Shown one piece after another: positions 44,913 to 53,930 of a stretch of 64,000 nt of DNA. The stretch comes from Leptotrichia shahii (GTDB taxonomy: Bacteria; Fusobacteriota; Fusobacteriia; Fusobacteriales; Leptotrichiaceae). Numbering within the stretch: position 1 is the stretch's first letter; each line of letters starts with the position of its first letter. Where the stretch lies: positions 992,001-1,056,000 of the forward strand of contig NZ_AP019827.1 in assembly GCF_008327825.1 (NCBI RefSeq), given 5' to 3'. The notes under the pieces are model-generated. The model saw only the letters and a list, made by a program, of their open reading frames with translations. It made no database searches and was not told the origin of the DNA. The translations under genes were made by a program, and so were the position numbers.

Positions 44913-45658
44913 TGAATAGTTTTTTAATTTCATTATCGCCTGTTAAAAATACTGTTATTACAGAAGATAACTATAATATAGAAATACATAAATTTTTTAA
45001 TAGAATGTTTCCTGAAATAAATTTAAATGATTTTAGAGTATCTTCATTTTTTGGATATTTTTTTGAAAATAATTTCCTATTAAGTGAAGAAAAAAATTAT
45101 AAGATAATGATAACAATAAAGAAAACAGAATATTTTTCTTCAATTATTCAAAAATTATTTAGAAAAGCTTTAAATAAAGAAATCTTTTTTATTGGTAAAA
45201 ATGAATTTAAAATAAAGGGTATAATTTCAAATGATAAAATTTGGACAGGATATTATAATTTAGAAGAAATAATAGAAAATAATCAAGAAGAATTACGCTC
45301 TAATTTTAGAGTGAAAATTGTTACTCCAATAATTGATACAAATGAAGGTAAATTTATATTTGGATTTGATAAAATATTCCATAAAATTATAGAAGAATTT
45401 TCTGAATATTGTGATGAAGATTTTAGTTGGATAATTAATCAAAAAGAGAGAATTTTTATTGTGAAAAAAGAAAAATATTATACTAAAGATGTGAAAATAA
45501 GAGGATTAAATAAAACTTCGTATTTAGGAGAGATTGAAATTGAAATAGTAGAAAAACAATATAAAAATTTAATTTATGCGATATTAATGCTTGCTAAATT
45601 TAACGGAATAGGAGATTTTTCTAATTATGGATTTGGACAAGTAATTATAAAAAATTAA
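44912..45658 (+). CDS. cas6: Cas6 crRNA-processing endonuclease
   Basis: Cas6 cuts pre-crRNA within each repeat and leaves the 8-base tag. The 248-residue protein starts MNSFLISLSPVKNT and ends with FNGIGDFSNYGFGQVII, the glycine-rich loop of the Cas6 fold. A candidate general base is the histidine near residue 27 (EIHKFFNRMF). The start overlaps the csm5 stop (TAATG); an upstream in-frame ATG at 44876 lies inside csm5 and is less likely. Confidence 0.88.
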   Translation: MNSFLISLSPVKNTVITEDNYNIEIHKFFNRMFPEINLNDFRVSSFFGYFFENNFLLSEEKNYKIMITIKKTEYFSSIIQKLFRKALNKEIFFIGKNEFKIKGIISNDKIWTGYYNLEEIIENNQEELRSNFRVKIVTPIIDTNEGKFIFGFDKIFHKIIEEFSEYCDEDFSWIINQKERIFIVKKEKYYTKDVKIRGLNKTSYLGEIEIEIVEKQYKNLIYAILMLAKFNGIGDFSNYGFGQVIIKN

Positions 45659-45717
45659 ATTTCAAGATTTTTATAACTTTTAAATAAAATTTTGTAAAAA
45701 AACAAGGAGTTGTACTA

Positions 45718-46367
45718 GTGAAATACTCGATATTAAAATTCAAACGAAAAGAAACACATACAATGAGAGACCTAGAAAAATTAAGAGGTTTTTTGGCAGA
45801 TAAATATAAAAAAAATGTATTATTTCATAATCATCTGTTAGACGGATATAATTATTCGTATCCTAAATTACAGTATAAATTGATAAAAATACGCTTTCTG
45901 TAATGGGAATTGGTGAGGATGTTACTGAGATAAATAAAAAAATTTTTGAAGATATTGATTATTTGGATATTGATGGAAATTTGATTTTTGATATTCAGAA
46001 AGAGATTGAAATTTTTGAGGATGAAATAGAGTTTACAAGGAATAAAATATATGAATATCGGTTTGTGACGCCTTATTTACCATTAAATGAGAAGAATTTT
46101 TCTAAATATTTGAAGAGGGAGTACACGTTGGAGCAGGCTATTACAAATAATATTTTAGAAGTATTAAAAGGTTTGGGAATTTGGCTTGAGAAAGAAAATA
46201 AAATTTATGTTTCCACAGATTTGCAAATAACTTCGAGAGATTTAAAAAATGTAAATATGATTGCATTTATTGGAACTTTTTATACGAATATAAAATTTCC
46301 TGATTACTTTTCGCTTGGAAAAAGAAAAAGTTTGGGTTATGGAACGTTTGTAAAAGTTGAGAAATAA
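45718..46367 (+). pseudogene. Second Cas6, Cas6b-like, split by a frameshift
   Basis: The first ORF (45718-45903) reads TMRDLEKLRGFLADKY, VLFHNHLLDGYNYSYP and KLQYKLI, which resembles the N-terminal domain of the Cas6b-type family. It ends early; the -1 frame from about 45890 continues with SVMGIGEDVTEI and runs to FSLGKRKSLGYGTFVKVEK at 46367. One more A in the AAAAA run at 45885-45889 would join them into about 216 residues. The Cas6b name is from memory of the family pattern. The first cas6 at 44912 is intact. Confidence 0.72.
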
Positions 46368-46427
46368 ATTTTTATAAAAATGAAACGAGATATATTAAAG
46401 AAATTGAAATTTATGGAGATTTAATTT

Positions 46428-47159
46428 ATGAAAATAATAATATCACCAAGCAAAACTAAAAAAATTAACAGTTTGCCAATAAAAGATAGTGGCTCTTTGA
46501 CTCAAAAAGAGCCTTTTTATCTAGAAATAACAAATGAAATTATTGAAAAAATAAAAACCTTTTCTGTAGAGGAAATTGAGAAAAAGTTTAAATTAAAAAA
46601 TGAGAAGGCACAAAAGTTATTGGTATTTTATAAAAATTATGAAAACGAGAAAAGCGGAAATGCTTTGGCAAGCTATACTGGTGTTGCGTATAAGGCTATA
46701 AAGATTGAAACATTTGATAAAAGTGATTTTGAATATTTAGAATCGTATTTGGTTATCTTATCTGCTTTGTATGGGATTTTGACACCTTATACAAATGTGA
46801 AGGAATATCGGCTTGATATGACAAATTCAATTTTTGAAAGTAAGTCGCTTTATGAGGTTTGGAAAACTAGCGTGAATGAATATTTTGAAAAAGAAGACGT
46901 TATTTTAAATCTTGCTTCAAAGGAATATTCTAAACTGATAAACTTTGATAAATTAATTGATTTTGAGTTTTGGGAAGATTCAAATGGGAAATTGAAACAA
47001 GTGAGTACAAACTCGAAGAAAATGAGAGGTTTTACTTTGAATTATATTGTGAAAAATAAGATTAGTGATGTAAAAAAATTGAGAAATATTACTTTGGATG
47101 GATATGTTTTTGATGAGAATATGTCGGATGAAAGAAAATTTGTTTATGTGAAGAAATAA
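46428..47159 (+). CDS. yaaA: Peroxide stress protein YaaA
   Basis: YaaA protects against hydrogen peroxide by limiting free iron. The 243-residue protein opens MKIIISPSKTKK, has NALASYTGVAYKAI and LVILSALYGILTPY, all family blocks, and ends RKFVYVKK. GGAG precedes the ATG by seven bases. It is not CRISPR related and marks the end of the type III locus. Confidence 0.93.
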   Translation: MKIIISPSKTKKINSLPIKDSGSLTQKEPFYLEITNEIIEKIKTFSVEEIEKKFKLKNEKAQKLLVFYKNYENEKSGNALASYTGVAYKAIKIETFDKSDFEYLESYLVILSALYGILTPYTNVKEYRLDMTNSIFESKSLYEVWKTSVNEYFEKEDVILNLASKEYSKLINFDKLIDFEFWEDSNGKLKQVSTNSKKMRGFTLNYIVKNKISDVKKLRNITLDGYVFDENMSDERKFVYVKK

Positions 47160-47167
47160 TAGATTTT

Positions 47168-47200
47168 AGAAAGAGGAAATTTTTATTTTACTCTTTTTTT
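47168..47200 (+). terminator. Terminator after yaaA
   Basis: AAAGAG (47170-47175) pairs with CTCTTT (47191-47196), with inner A-T pairs and a T-run after it. Confidence 0.65.
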
Positions 47201-47302
47201 GTGAATAGTAATAGAAATTGTTGGCAAAATATAGTATACTGGATTAAGAAAAGAAAAAAGTTATAAAATTGTAGATTTTTAAATTTTGTAAATGGAGTAA
47301 AG

Positions 47303-48746
47303 ATGATAAAAATAGATGTAGATGAGAGAAAGTGGAAAAAAATAAAAGAAGAACATTCAGAATGGTATTGTAAAAAAATATTTCCTAAAGTAAAAAAAGC
47401 ATTTGAAGAATTAAAAAAACTATATGAAGATAAGTTTTCTGATTATCAAGAGTTGGAAAGATATGTAGAAATGCTAAAAAAAATAGTAGCAGAAGAGAAA
47501 GGGTTTGTTATAAAAGAAGAATTATTTTTGTATTATAAAATTAACGAAATAGAAAAATTAAGAAATTTAATGCAAAAAGTAGGAAAGAAAAAGTGTTTTA
47601 GAAGTATGTTTTGATAAATTAAAAGTACCTAAAAAATATTTGCCGAATCAACTTTTTTGTTATGAAAAATTACAAAATGGCAATAAAGATTGGGGTAGAC
47701 ATAAATTATTATTTTTAATGGGAATAGAAGTATGTCCGTCAGAATGGTACTATAAAAAAATATTTCCTAAAATTAAAAAAGCATTTGAAGAATTAAAAAA
47801 ACTATATGAAGATAAATTTTCTGACTATGAAGAGTTGGAAAGATATGTAAAAATGCTAAAAAAAATAGTAGCAGAAGAGAAAGAGTTTGTTATAAAAGAA
47901 GAATTATTTTTGGATTATAAAATTAACGAAATAGAAAAATTAAGAAATTTAATGCAAAAAGTAGGAAAGAAAAAAAGTGTTTTAGAAGTATGTTTTGAAA
48001 AATTAAATATATCTGAAGAATATTTGCCAAATCAACTTTTTTGCTATAAGAAATTATACGAAGAAGGAAAATGGAGTAGACATAAGTTATTATCATTAAT
48101 GGGAATAGAAGTATGTCCATATTGTCAAAGGAATTATATTAGTAGTTATGAAGAGAATAACGATAATAAACCTGAAGAAAATAATGATAAAAAAACAACA
48201 GCAACTTTAGATCATTTTTATCCAAAGGCAGATTATCCATTTTTAGCTTTATCTTTATATAATTTTATACCTAGTTGTTATGTCTGTAATACTGTATTTA
48301 AAAATGGTAAAGAAGTACAAATTTATCCATATGAAGAAGGTTTTGATGAATTAGGAGTAAAATTTAGGATTTCAGGAAAAGTTATAAATGAAATTTTAGG
48401 AGAAAAGGATTCTGATTTTTCAGTAGAAATTGATTGTAAAAATATTGAAGATAAAGAAAAAGAAAACAAAGTAAAAAATAGTATTAAAAATTTAGGATTG
48501 GATAAAGTGTATGAAAAATCACATAATCAGTATATTCAAAATTTATTATATACTGTTGAAAAGTATCCAGAAAATTATTTAGAGGCTTGTGGAGAGATGT
48601 TTGAAAATGATAATAACAAGAAAAAACAGCTTGAAGAATATTTTAAAGATATTGTGAAAGAGCCGTATAGAAAAAGGATAGAAAATGGTGAGCCTTTGGC
48701 GAAATTGACTAAAGATATTTTAGAAGAATTTGATATAAAAATTTAA
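47303..48746 (+). pseudogene. HNH nuclease gene with internal duplication and frameshift
   Basis: The C-terminal half (from about 48110) is an HNH nuclease: CPYCQRNYI, then LDHFYPKADYPFLALSLYNFIPSCYVCNTVFKNG with the zinc cysteines and catalytic histidine. The N-terminal part is present twice, as a 382-bp tandem unit (47357-47738 and 47739-48119). The first copy is two A residues shorter in the run at 47588-47592 and so ends early at 47614; the second copy is in frame with the HNH domain. The following ATPase gene makes a Septu-like (PtuB/PtuA) pair, though the order is reversed. Translation of the second half would need a restart (TTG 47640 is weak). Confidence 0.78.
47357..48119 (+). repeat. 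382-bp tandem duplication within the HNH gene
   Basis: Copy 1 spans 47357-47738 and copy 2 spans 47739-48119. Both begin TCAGAATGGTA and end GTATGTCC. They agree over most of their length, with a one-codon difference near GGTAGACATAA and a two-base difference in an A-run. Confidence 0.93.
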
Positions 48747-48758
48747 GGAGAAAATGAA

Positions 48759-50705
48759 ATGTTTCCAATATATATGTATGTAAAAGAATATAAAGGATTG
48801 AAAGATTTTGAAATTACTTTTGATAATAATTATGAAATTACTTTTGAAGGCGAGATACTAACAATTAATAAAATAAAAACTGATAATAATATAGAAAATT
48901 TTTATTCTATTGATAAAACAATAGGAAATATAGATAGTGTTAATTTGTTGATTGGGAAAAATGGGAGTGGGAAGACAAGTGTTTTAGAAGTACTCAATGT
49001 ACTTCATTTAGGTTCTTCTACTAATAATGAAGAAGTAAAAAAGATCAAGGGATATATAATTCTTTATAAATCTTATTCTAATGATGAAGATTTTATTCTT
49101 GAAAAAGATTTCTGTTCAATGTCTATAGAAATAAAAGAATTTCCAAAAAAGATAAATGTTAAAGAAGAATTCAGAAAATTAAGATTTACAAATCAAGAAA
49201 ATTATAGAGAAGATTTTCTAGAAAGTATAGGAATAGTAAAATTTTCATTTAAAGGAGAAACTCTAAATGCTACTCAAAGAGAAGGAGTGTTTGGATTTGG
49301 ACAAGAGAGAACAGTTTTTAAATTAGATACTAGATTAGAAAATAAAAGCAAAAAAAATATATATGATTATTTAATTAAAATAAAACAAGGAAAAAATAAA
49401 GATAATTTTGAAAATGCATATTTAACATTAGTGATTCCTGATTTATGCATTAAACATATGATTTCAAATGAGAGAGTAATTAATTCTAAATTTGAAGAAT
49501 TTGATAAAATTACTTTTGATAAGATTATTGATGACGGTCTTTTTAGGTTATATGAATATGATGATGTAAATAATTATAGTTTAGAAGATATTATTTTAAA
49601 TAATTATTTTAATTGGATTTATTTAATTATAATACTAAGAAAAGTTTTTGAAATTCGCAATAAAAAAGAATATTCTGAAAAAAAATTAAGAAAAATGTTA
49701 GAAAAGGAAAGAAAGAAAAAGTTAAAACTATTAGACGGTAAGTTTACAATTAAAAAATTTGAGATATTATTAAAAGAGCTTAGAAAATCATTAGGAATAC
49801 CAGAAAAAGAAATTATATTTGATGAAAAAGATGAAAAAAATTATAAAACTGTTGAAGAGATAGCTGCTCTTATAAATGATATTACAGAAGAAAAAGATGA
49901 AATAAATACCCGAAATGATAATAAAATTATTAAAAAATTTAAAATAAATTTTGAAGAAAAAAATGAAAGAATCAAAGAATTATTGGAAAAATATCAAAAT
50001 TTTCATATTCCTAAAGACGGGATTGATACAGATTTAATATTTAAAAGCGTAGAATATATACAAATAGAAGAAGAGGGATTAAGTGATGGCGAAAGAATAA
50101 AATTACAATATTTTTCAACCCTTTATGGAGTTTTAAATGGTGAATTTAAAAATAGAAAATATATTACGCTTTTATTTGATGAAGTAGAAACTTATCTACA
50201 TCCTGAATGGAGCAGAAGATTTTTATATGAATTAATAGAAGAATTAGGAAAGTATGAAGATAAAAAGTTTAAATTGATTTTTGCAACACACAGTCCTTTT
50301 CTGATAGCAGATGTTTTGGCAAAAGATTGTATTTATTTGAGTAAAGATGAAAACGGTAAAATTCAGGCTGAAATTAAAGAGGATGTGAAAACTTTTGGAG
50401 CAAATATTATTGACTTGTTCAAGGATACTATGTTTTTAGAATCGACTTTTGGGAAATTTGCTACTGAAAAGATTAAATGGGCAGTTGATGAAATAAGCGA
50501 TAGTAAAAAAAATTATTCGCAGATAAAAAATAATTCTGAGATTAAATTTTTAATAGATGAAATTGGAGAAAAGTTAATCTCTAATAAGTTGAAATCAATG
50601 ATTGAATCAAAGTTTAAAGGTACAAAAGAAGAATATTATTATAAAAAAATAAGACAATACAAAATGAAGTTAAAAAAATTAAGAAATAAAAAAGATAAAA
50701 AGTAG
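48759..50705 (+). CDS. ABC/AAA15-type ATPase partner of the HNH nuclease
   Basis: This 648-residue ATPase has Walker A LIGKNGSGKTSVLEVL near residue 70, a signature EEGLSDGERIKLQYFS, Walker B ITLLFDEVETYLHPEW and the switch histidine in ATHSPFLIAD. The long lysine-rich middle is a probable coiled coil. It starts 12 bases after the HNH gene. An OLD/AAA15-like ATPase with an HNH partner is the design of Septu and some retron-linked anti-phage systems; I infer defence but cannot name the subtype. It is intact. Confidence 0.88.
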   Translation: MFPIYMYVKEYKGLKDFEITFDNNYEITFEGEILTINKIKTDNNIENFYSIDKTIGNIDSVNLLIGKNGSGKTSVLEVLNVLHLGSSTNNEEVKKIKGYIILYKSYSNDEDFILEKDFCSMSIEIKEFPKKINVKEEFRKLRFTNQENYREDFLESIGIVKFSFKGETLNATQREGVFGFGQERTVFKLDTRLENKSKKNIYDYLIKIKQGKNKDNFENAYLTLVIPDLCIKHMISNERVINSKFEEFDKITFDKIIDDGLFRLYEYDDVNNYSLEDIILNNYFNWIYLIIILRKVFEIRNKKEYSEKKLRKMLEKERKKKLKLLDGKFTIKKFEILLKELRKSLGIPEKEIIFDEKDEKNYKTVEEIAALINDITEEKDEINTRNDNKIIKKFKINFEEKNERIKELLEKYQNFHIPKDGIDTDLIFKSVEYIQIEEEGLSDGERIKLQYFSTLYGVLNGEFKNRKYITLLFDEVETYLHPEWSRRFLYELIEELGKYEDKKFKLIFATHSPFLIADVLAKDCIYLSKDENGKIQAEIKEDVKTFGANIIDLFKDTMFLESTFGKFATEKIKWAVDEISDSKKNYSQIKNNSEIKFLIDEIGEKLISNKLKSMIESKFKGTKEEYYYKKIRQYKMKLKKLRNKKDKK

Positions 50706-50755
50706 AAAAAATTATAACATCTCGTATACAAAAAATAGAAATCCATAATAAAATT

Positions 50756-50811
50756 ACACCTTCCATTGTAACAGTAACTTTAAAAATTACTCTAAAAGGA
50801 AGGTGTTTTAT
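50756..50811. terminator. Bidirectional terminator between the ATPase and znuB
   Basis: ACACCTTCC (50756-50764) pairs with GGAAGGTGT (50798-50806). An inner AGTAA/TTACT pair may extend it. It separates converging genes and has A and T tracts on both sides. Confidence 0.8.
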
Positions 50812-50826
50812 AGTTATTAAAATTTA

Positions 50827-51669
50827 TTAATTCAAAAATTTCCCCTTCACAAATCCCCCAACCTTAACCACCGCCAATAAAATCGTAAGCAATACAATAA
50901 TCGAAGGGCCTGACGGAATATTTAGCGTGTAGGAAAAATATAGTCCTGACAGTATTCCGATGAATGAGAAAATTATGGATAGAATTATGATTGTTGAGTA
51001 TTTTCTTGCGAGCGAGGCTGCGATTGCCTGTGGGATTGTCAGGATTGAGATTATTAAGATGATTCCTATTGTCTTTATGTTTATTATTATGACGGAAGAT
51101 ATTAGGATTATCATAAAGTAGTTTATGAAGGTTACTGGGACGCTGTGGATTTTGTAGAAGTTTTCATCAAAGCTGGTGTAGACGATGCTTTTGTAGAAGA
51201 TGATGAAAAATGTGATTGTGATTATGTCCAGTATTAGTAGTAAAATTATGTTTAGGGTGTTGGATAAAAGGATATTTCCAAATAAATAAGTTGACATATC
51301 GGATTGATAGCCTGGCGTCAAGAAGGCAAAAATAATTCCGATAGCCATTCCCATTGACATAACGATACCTATTCCCAAATCACCGTCAACGTGAAGAGTG
51401 TCTTTTAGAACTAAAATCAGCACACCTGACAATATTGAGAAAATCAGTCCAAAAAATAGCGGATCTTTTATTGGCAAGTTAAAGAAGTAAATCAGGTAAA
51501 TTCCTATTCCGATACCGCCGTAAGAGGCGTGGCTAATACTTGATGAAATAAAGACCATTTTTTTATTTACAATATAAGTTCCTATTATTCCACAGCATAT
51601 ACTTGAAAGAAGCCCTACAATAAGGGCGTTTCTCATAAAGGCATATTCAAAAATTTTTATAAATTCCAT
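50827..51669 (-). CDS. znuB: Zinc ABC transporter permease ZnuB
   Basis: The 280-residue protein has about eight membrane segments and the ABC-3 metal permease blocks SHASYGGIGIG near the start and LTIPQAIAASLARKY late, which contacts the ATPase. It is the last gene of a zur-znuA-znuC-znuB operon on the minus strand. The His-rich ZnuA and the Fur-type regulator indicate zinc rather than manganese as the substrate. Confidence 0.93.
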   Translation of the reverse strand: MEFIKIFEYAFMRNALIVGLLSSICCGIIGTYIVNKKMVFISSSISHASYGGIGIGIYLIYFFNLPIKDPLFFGLIFSILSGVLILVLKDTLHVDGDLGIGIVMSMGMAIGIIFAFLTPGYQSDMSTYLFGNILLSNTLNIILLLILDIITITFFIIFYKSIVYTSFDENFYKIHSVPVTFINYFMIILISSVIIINIKTIGIILIISILTIPQAIAASLARKYSTIIILSIIFSFIGILSGLYFSYTLNIPSGPSIIVLLTILLAVVKVGGFVKGKFLN

Positions 51670-51711
51670 ATTTCCCCAATCTTTAATAATTTATCTTTAA
51701 TTTTGTAAATT

Positions 51712-52413
51712 TTATTTGTGTGAATGTAAGTAAGGATTGCTGCACACATAATCTTCCTTTTTCTCATAAACTCGAATGTTGCCTTCCACGACAAAAATTG
51801 AATCAATGTAATCGTAGATTTTTTCAAGCTCGTGAGAAATTACAACGATTGTTGAATTTGATAATTCCTTTATTTTTTCAAAAAGTTTAAATTCAAATTC
51901 CTTATCCAGAAATGACTCTGGCTCATCAAGAAAAATCAGTTCTGGTGAAGAAATTAAGGCACGTGCAATTAATGCCCTTTGAAGCTGTCCACCAGATACT
52001 TCGTTTATTAATTTATTTTTTAAATGAAAAATATCAAATTCCTTCAAGAGTATTTCAGCACGTTTTTTTTCTTCATTGTTAAATCTTCTGAAAAGATTAT
52101 TTTTATTAGTCAATCCCGATATTACCAAGTCAAAAATATTAATGGGAAAGGAAGCGTCGAACTCCCTTATTTGTGGTAAATATCCAATTTTGTTTTCACT
52201 TGTAAAAAATTCAATACTGCCAGATTTTTTTCTCAAAAATCCCAGCATAACCTTTACTAAAGTTGATTTTCCGCCACCATTTCTTCCCAGAATTGCAACA
52301 TTTTTTCCTTTAAAAATATCTAAATTTATATCGTTCAAAATATAATCATTGCTGTATTTAAAGTTAAGATTTTGTACACTCACAAGTTTTTTATTCTGTC
52401 CGTTAGTCATCAA
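51712..52413 (-). CDS. znuC: Zinc ABC transporter ATPase ZnuC
   Basis: ZnuC powers uptake through ZnuB. The 233-residue protein shows Walker A GRNGGGKST, the signature VSGGQLQRALIARAL and Walker B LIFLDEPESFLD followed by VVISHE. It lies 42 bases before znuB and 48 bases after znuA. The start ATG at 52413 has AAAGGAT nearby; ATG 52410 is also possible. Confidence 0.94.
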   Translation of the reverse strand: MMTNGQNKKLVSVQNLNFKYSNDYILNDINLDIFKGKNVAILGRNGGGKSTLVKVMLGFLRKKSGSIEFFTSENKIGYLPQIREFDASFPINIFDLVISGLTNKNNLFRRFNNEEKKRAEILLKEFDIFHLKNKLINEVSGGQLQRALIARALISSPELIFLDEPESFLDKEFEFKLFEKIKELSNSTIVVISHELEKIYDYIDSIFVVEGNIRVYEKKEDYVCSNPYLHSHK

Positions 52414-52461
52414 ATTTTTATCCTTTCGTTTTCTTCTCGTTCTTTTTTTGAATAAAAATTT

Positions 52462-53376
52462 TTAATTTAAATAATCTACAAACTGTTTTAGATTTTCAAA
52501 GACATTTTCCTTGTCAACATTAAATTCAGCAACTTTTGAGTTAGGAATTTCTTTTGAAATTGCCTCAGCACTTTGTTTTGGAAATTGAGGTTGAACTAAG
52601 ATTGTAGTTACGTTATGTTCTTTTGCTTCGTCAATAATTTCCTTTATTTGCTGTGCTGATGGTTCTTTTCCTTCCTGCTCGATTGAAATTTCTTCAATGG
52701 CATAATTTTTTAGGAAATAGTTTAATGCAGGATGATAAATCATAAATGATTTTTTAGTTTTTGAAGCCATTTTTTGTGAAAGTTCTGCTTTTACTTGATT
52801 AAGTTCTGTAATGAAAGCGTTGTAATTTTTTTCAAAAGTTTCTTTTTTATCTGGATAAAGTTTTGACAATTCATTTTTTATATTTTCAGCAATTTTTGGC
52901 ATCATATCAAGCGAGAACCATACATGCGGATCAATTCCCTCATGCTCATGATGTTCATGTTCTTCCTTTTTACCATGCTCATGTTCATGTTCGTGATCAT
53001 GATCCCCTTTGATAAATAAATTTTTATCAACACCATCCAAAACATTAACAATTTTGTTTTTATCGCTTAGGCTGTCAGAAATTGTTTCTTCAAATCCTAA
53101 CATATTATAAGTGAAAAATACCTTTGAGTTTTCTAAAATTTTCAAATCTGAAGGTTTTGGCTCAAATAGTTCGTGATTCATATTTGGCTGGACAATTGAA
53201 ATAACTTCAAAATCATCTCCTGCAATTTTTTGAGTAAGCCATCTCAAAGGTGGCACGCTTGTTACAATTTTTTCCCTTGTTCCTGCAGTTCCTTGCTCTT
53301 TTTTAGTTTCTGATTTATTTCCGCAAGAAAAAATAAACAGAGCTGATAATAAAAGTAATGATAATAATTTTTTCAT
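52462..53376 (-). CDS. znuA: Zinc-binding lipoprotein ZnuA
   Basis: ZnuA captures zinc outside the membrane for ZnuBC. The 304-residue protein has a lipoprotein signal (KKLLSLLLLSALFIFSCGNK, lipid cysteine at 18), the first metal histidine in NMNHELFEPKPSD, a His/Glu-rich loop (about 125-148) and then DPHVWFSLD, with further ligands in MIYHPALNYF. The histidine loop is typical of zinc-specific members. AGGAGG precedes the ATG. Confidence 0.95.
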   Translation of the reverse strand: MKKLLSLLLLSALFIFSCGNKSETKKEQGTAGTREKIVTSVPPLRWLTQKIAGDDFEVISIVQPNMNHELFEPKPSDLKILENSKVFFTYNMLGFEETISDSLSDKNKIVNVLDGVDKNLFIKGDHDHEHEHEHGKKEEHEHHEHEGIDPHVWFSLDMMPKIAENIKNELSKLYPDKKETFEKNYNAFITELNQVKAELSQKMASKTKKSFMIYHPALNYFLKNYAIEEISIEQEGKEPSAQQIKEIIDEAKEHNVTTILVQPQFPKQSAEAISKEIPNSKVAEFNVDKENVFENLKQFVDYLN

Positions 53377-53415
53377 TTTAATTCCTCCTAATATGTATTT
53401 TGTAAATCATGAATT

Positions 53416-53772
53416 TTAATCACAATCGTTGCATTTTCCTTTAAAAATCGAAAGATGTGACAATAGTGAAAAGCCTCGTTTTTTTAATTCACTTTTTTCC
53501 TTTTCAGTTTCCTTATTTGAAAATTCAGGCACAGTTTCAATATGCTTGCAAGAATCACAAATAAAAAAATTGGCATTTTCTTCCTTAAAGTAATATTTTT
53601 CATTTTCAAAGTCAAATGAAAAAATATAATTATTTTTCTCTAAAAATTCCAAAGCCCGATAAACCGTTGATAAGTCAAAATCTACTTTTGATTTTAAAAA
53701 CTTGGCATTTACTGGAGTGTCTGAAGACTTTACAAGATTAAGTATTTGTTGCCTTTTCTTAGTTAATTTCAT
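53416..53772 (-). CDS. zur: Fur-family regulator, probably Zur
   Basis: The 118-residue protein has the Fur winged helix (STVYRALEFLEKNNY) and two CxxC zinc pairs (CDSC, CNDC). It is shorter than most Fur proteins and lies first in the zinc-uptake operon, so Zur is the likely role, sensing zinc and repressing znuACB. AGGAGATG precedes the ATG. A palindrome in its promoter fits autoregulation. Confidence 0.85.
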   Translation of the reverse strand: MKLTKKRQQILNLVKSSDTPVNAKFLKSKVDFDLSTVYRALEFLEKNNYIFSFDFENEKYYFKEENANFFICDSCKHIETVPEFSNKETEKEKSELKKRGFSLLSHLSIFKGKCNDCD

Positions 53773-53816
53773 AATAACATCTCCTAATAATAAAAAACGT
53801 TTTTTATTTCAATAAA

Positions 53817-53833
53817 TTGCAAATCATTCGCAA
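53817..53833. promoter_or_regulatory. Putative Zur box
   Basis: TTGCAAATCATTCGCAA is an inverted repeat of eight bases around one central base with one mismatch. It lies 45 bases before the zur start, where a Fur-type repressor would block the promoter. Confidence 0.65.
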
Positions 53834-53856
53834 AATATAATCTATTATATATTAAA

Positions 53857-53885
53857 AAAACCTATTTGTCAAATGAATAGGTTTT
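53857..53885 (-). terminator. Terminator of the oxidoreductase gene
   Basis: AAAACCTATT (53857-53866) and AATAGGTTTT (53876-53885) form a perfect 10-bp stem. On the minus strand a T-run follows, so it ends the gene at 53931-54995. Confidence 0.85.
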
Positions 53886-53930
53886 CATATATTTTATAAA
53901 AAACTTCAGATTATACGGACTAAAAAATTA

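Noticed and set aside
29246-46367. Type VI (Cas13) system, known from Leptotrichia
   Set aside because: No large protein with two R-x4-H HEPN motifs is present; the effector here is Cas10 with Csm proteins.
47640-48746. Separate HNH gene starting at TTG 47640
   Set aside because: There is no ribosome site, and the start lies inside the first copy of the duplicated segment, so it is better seen as part of one disrupted gene.
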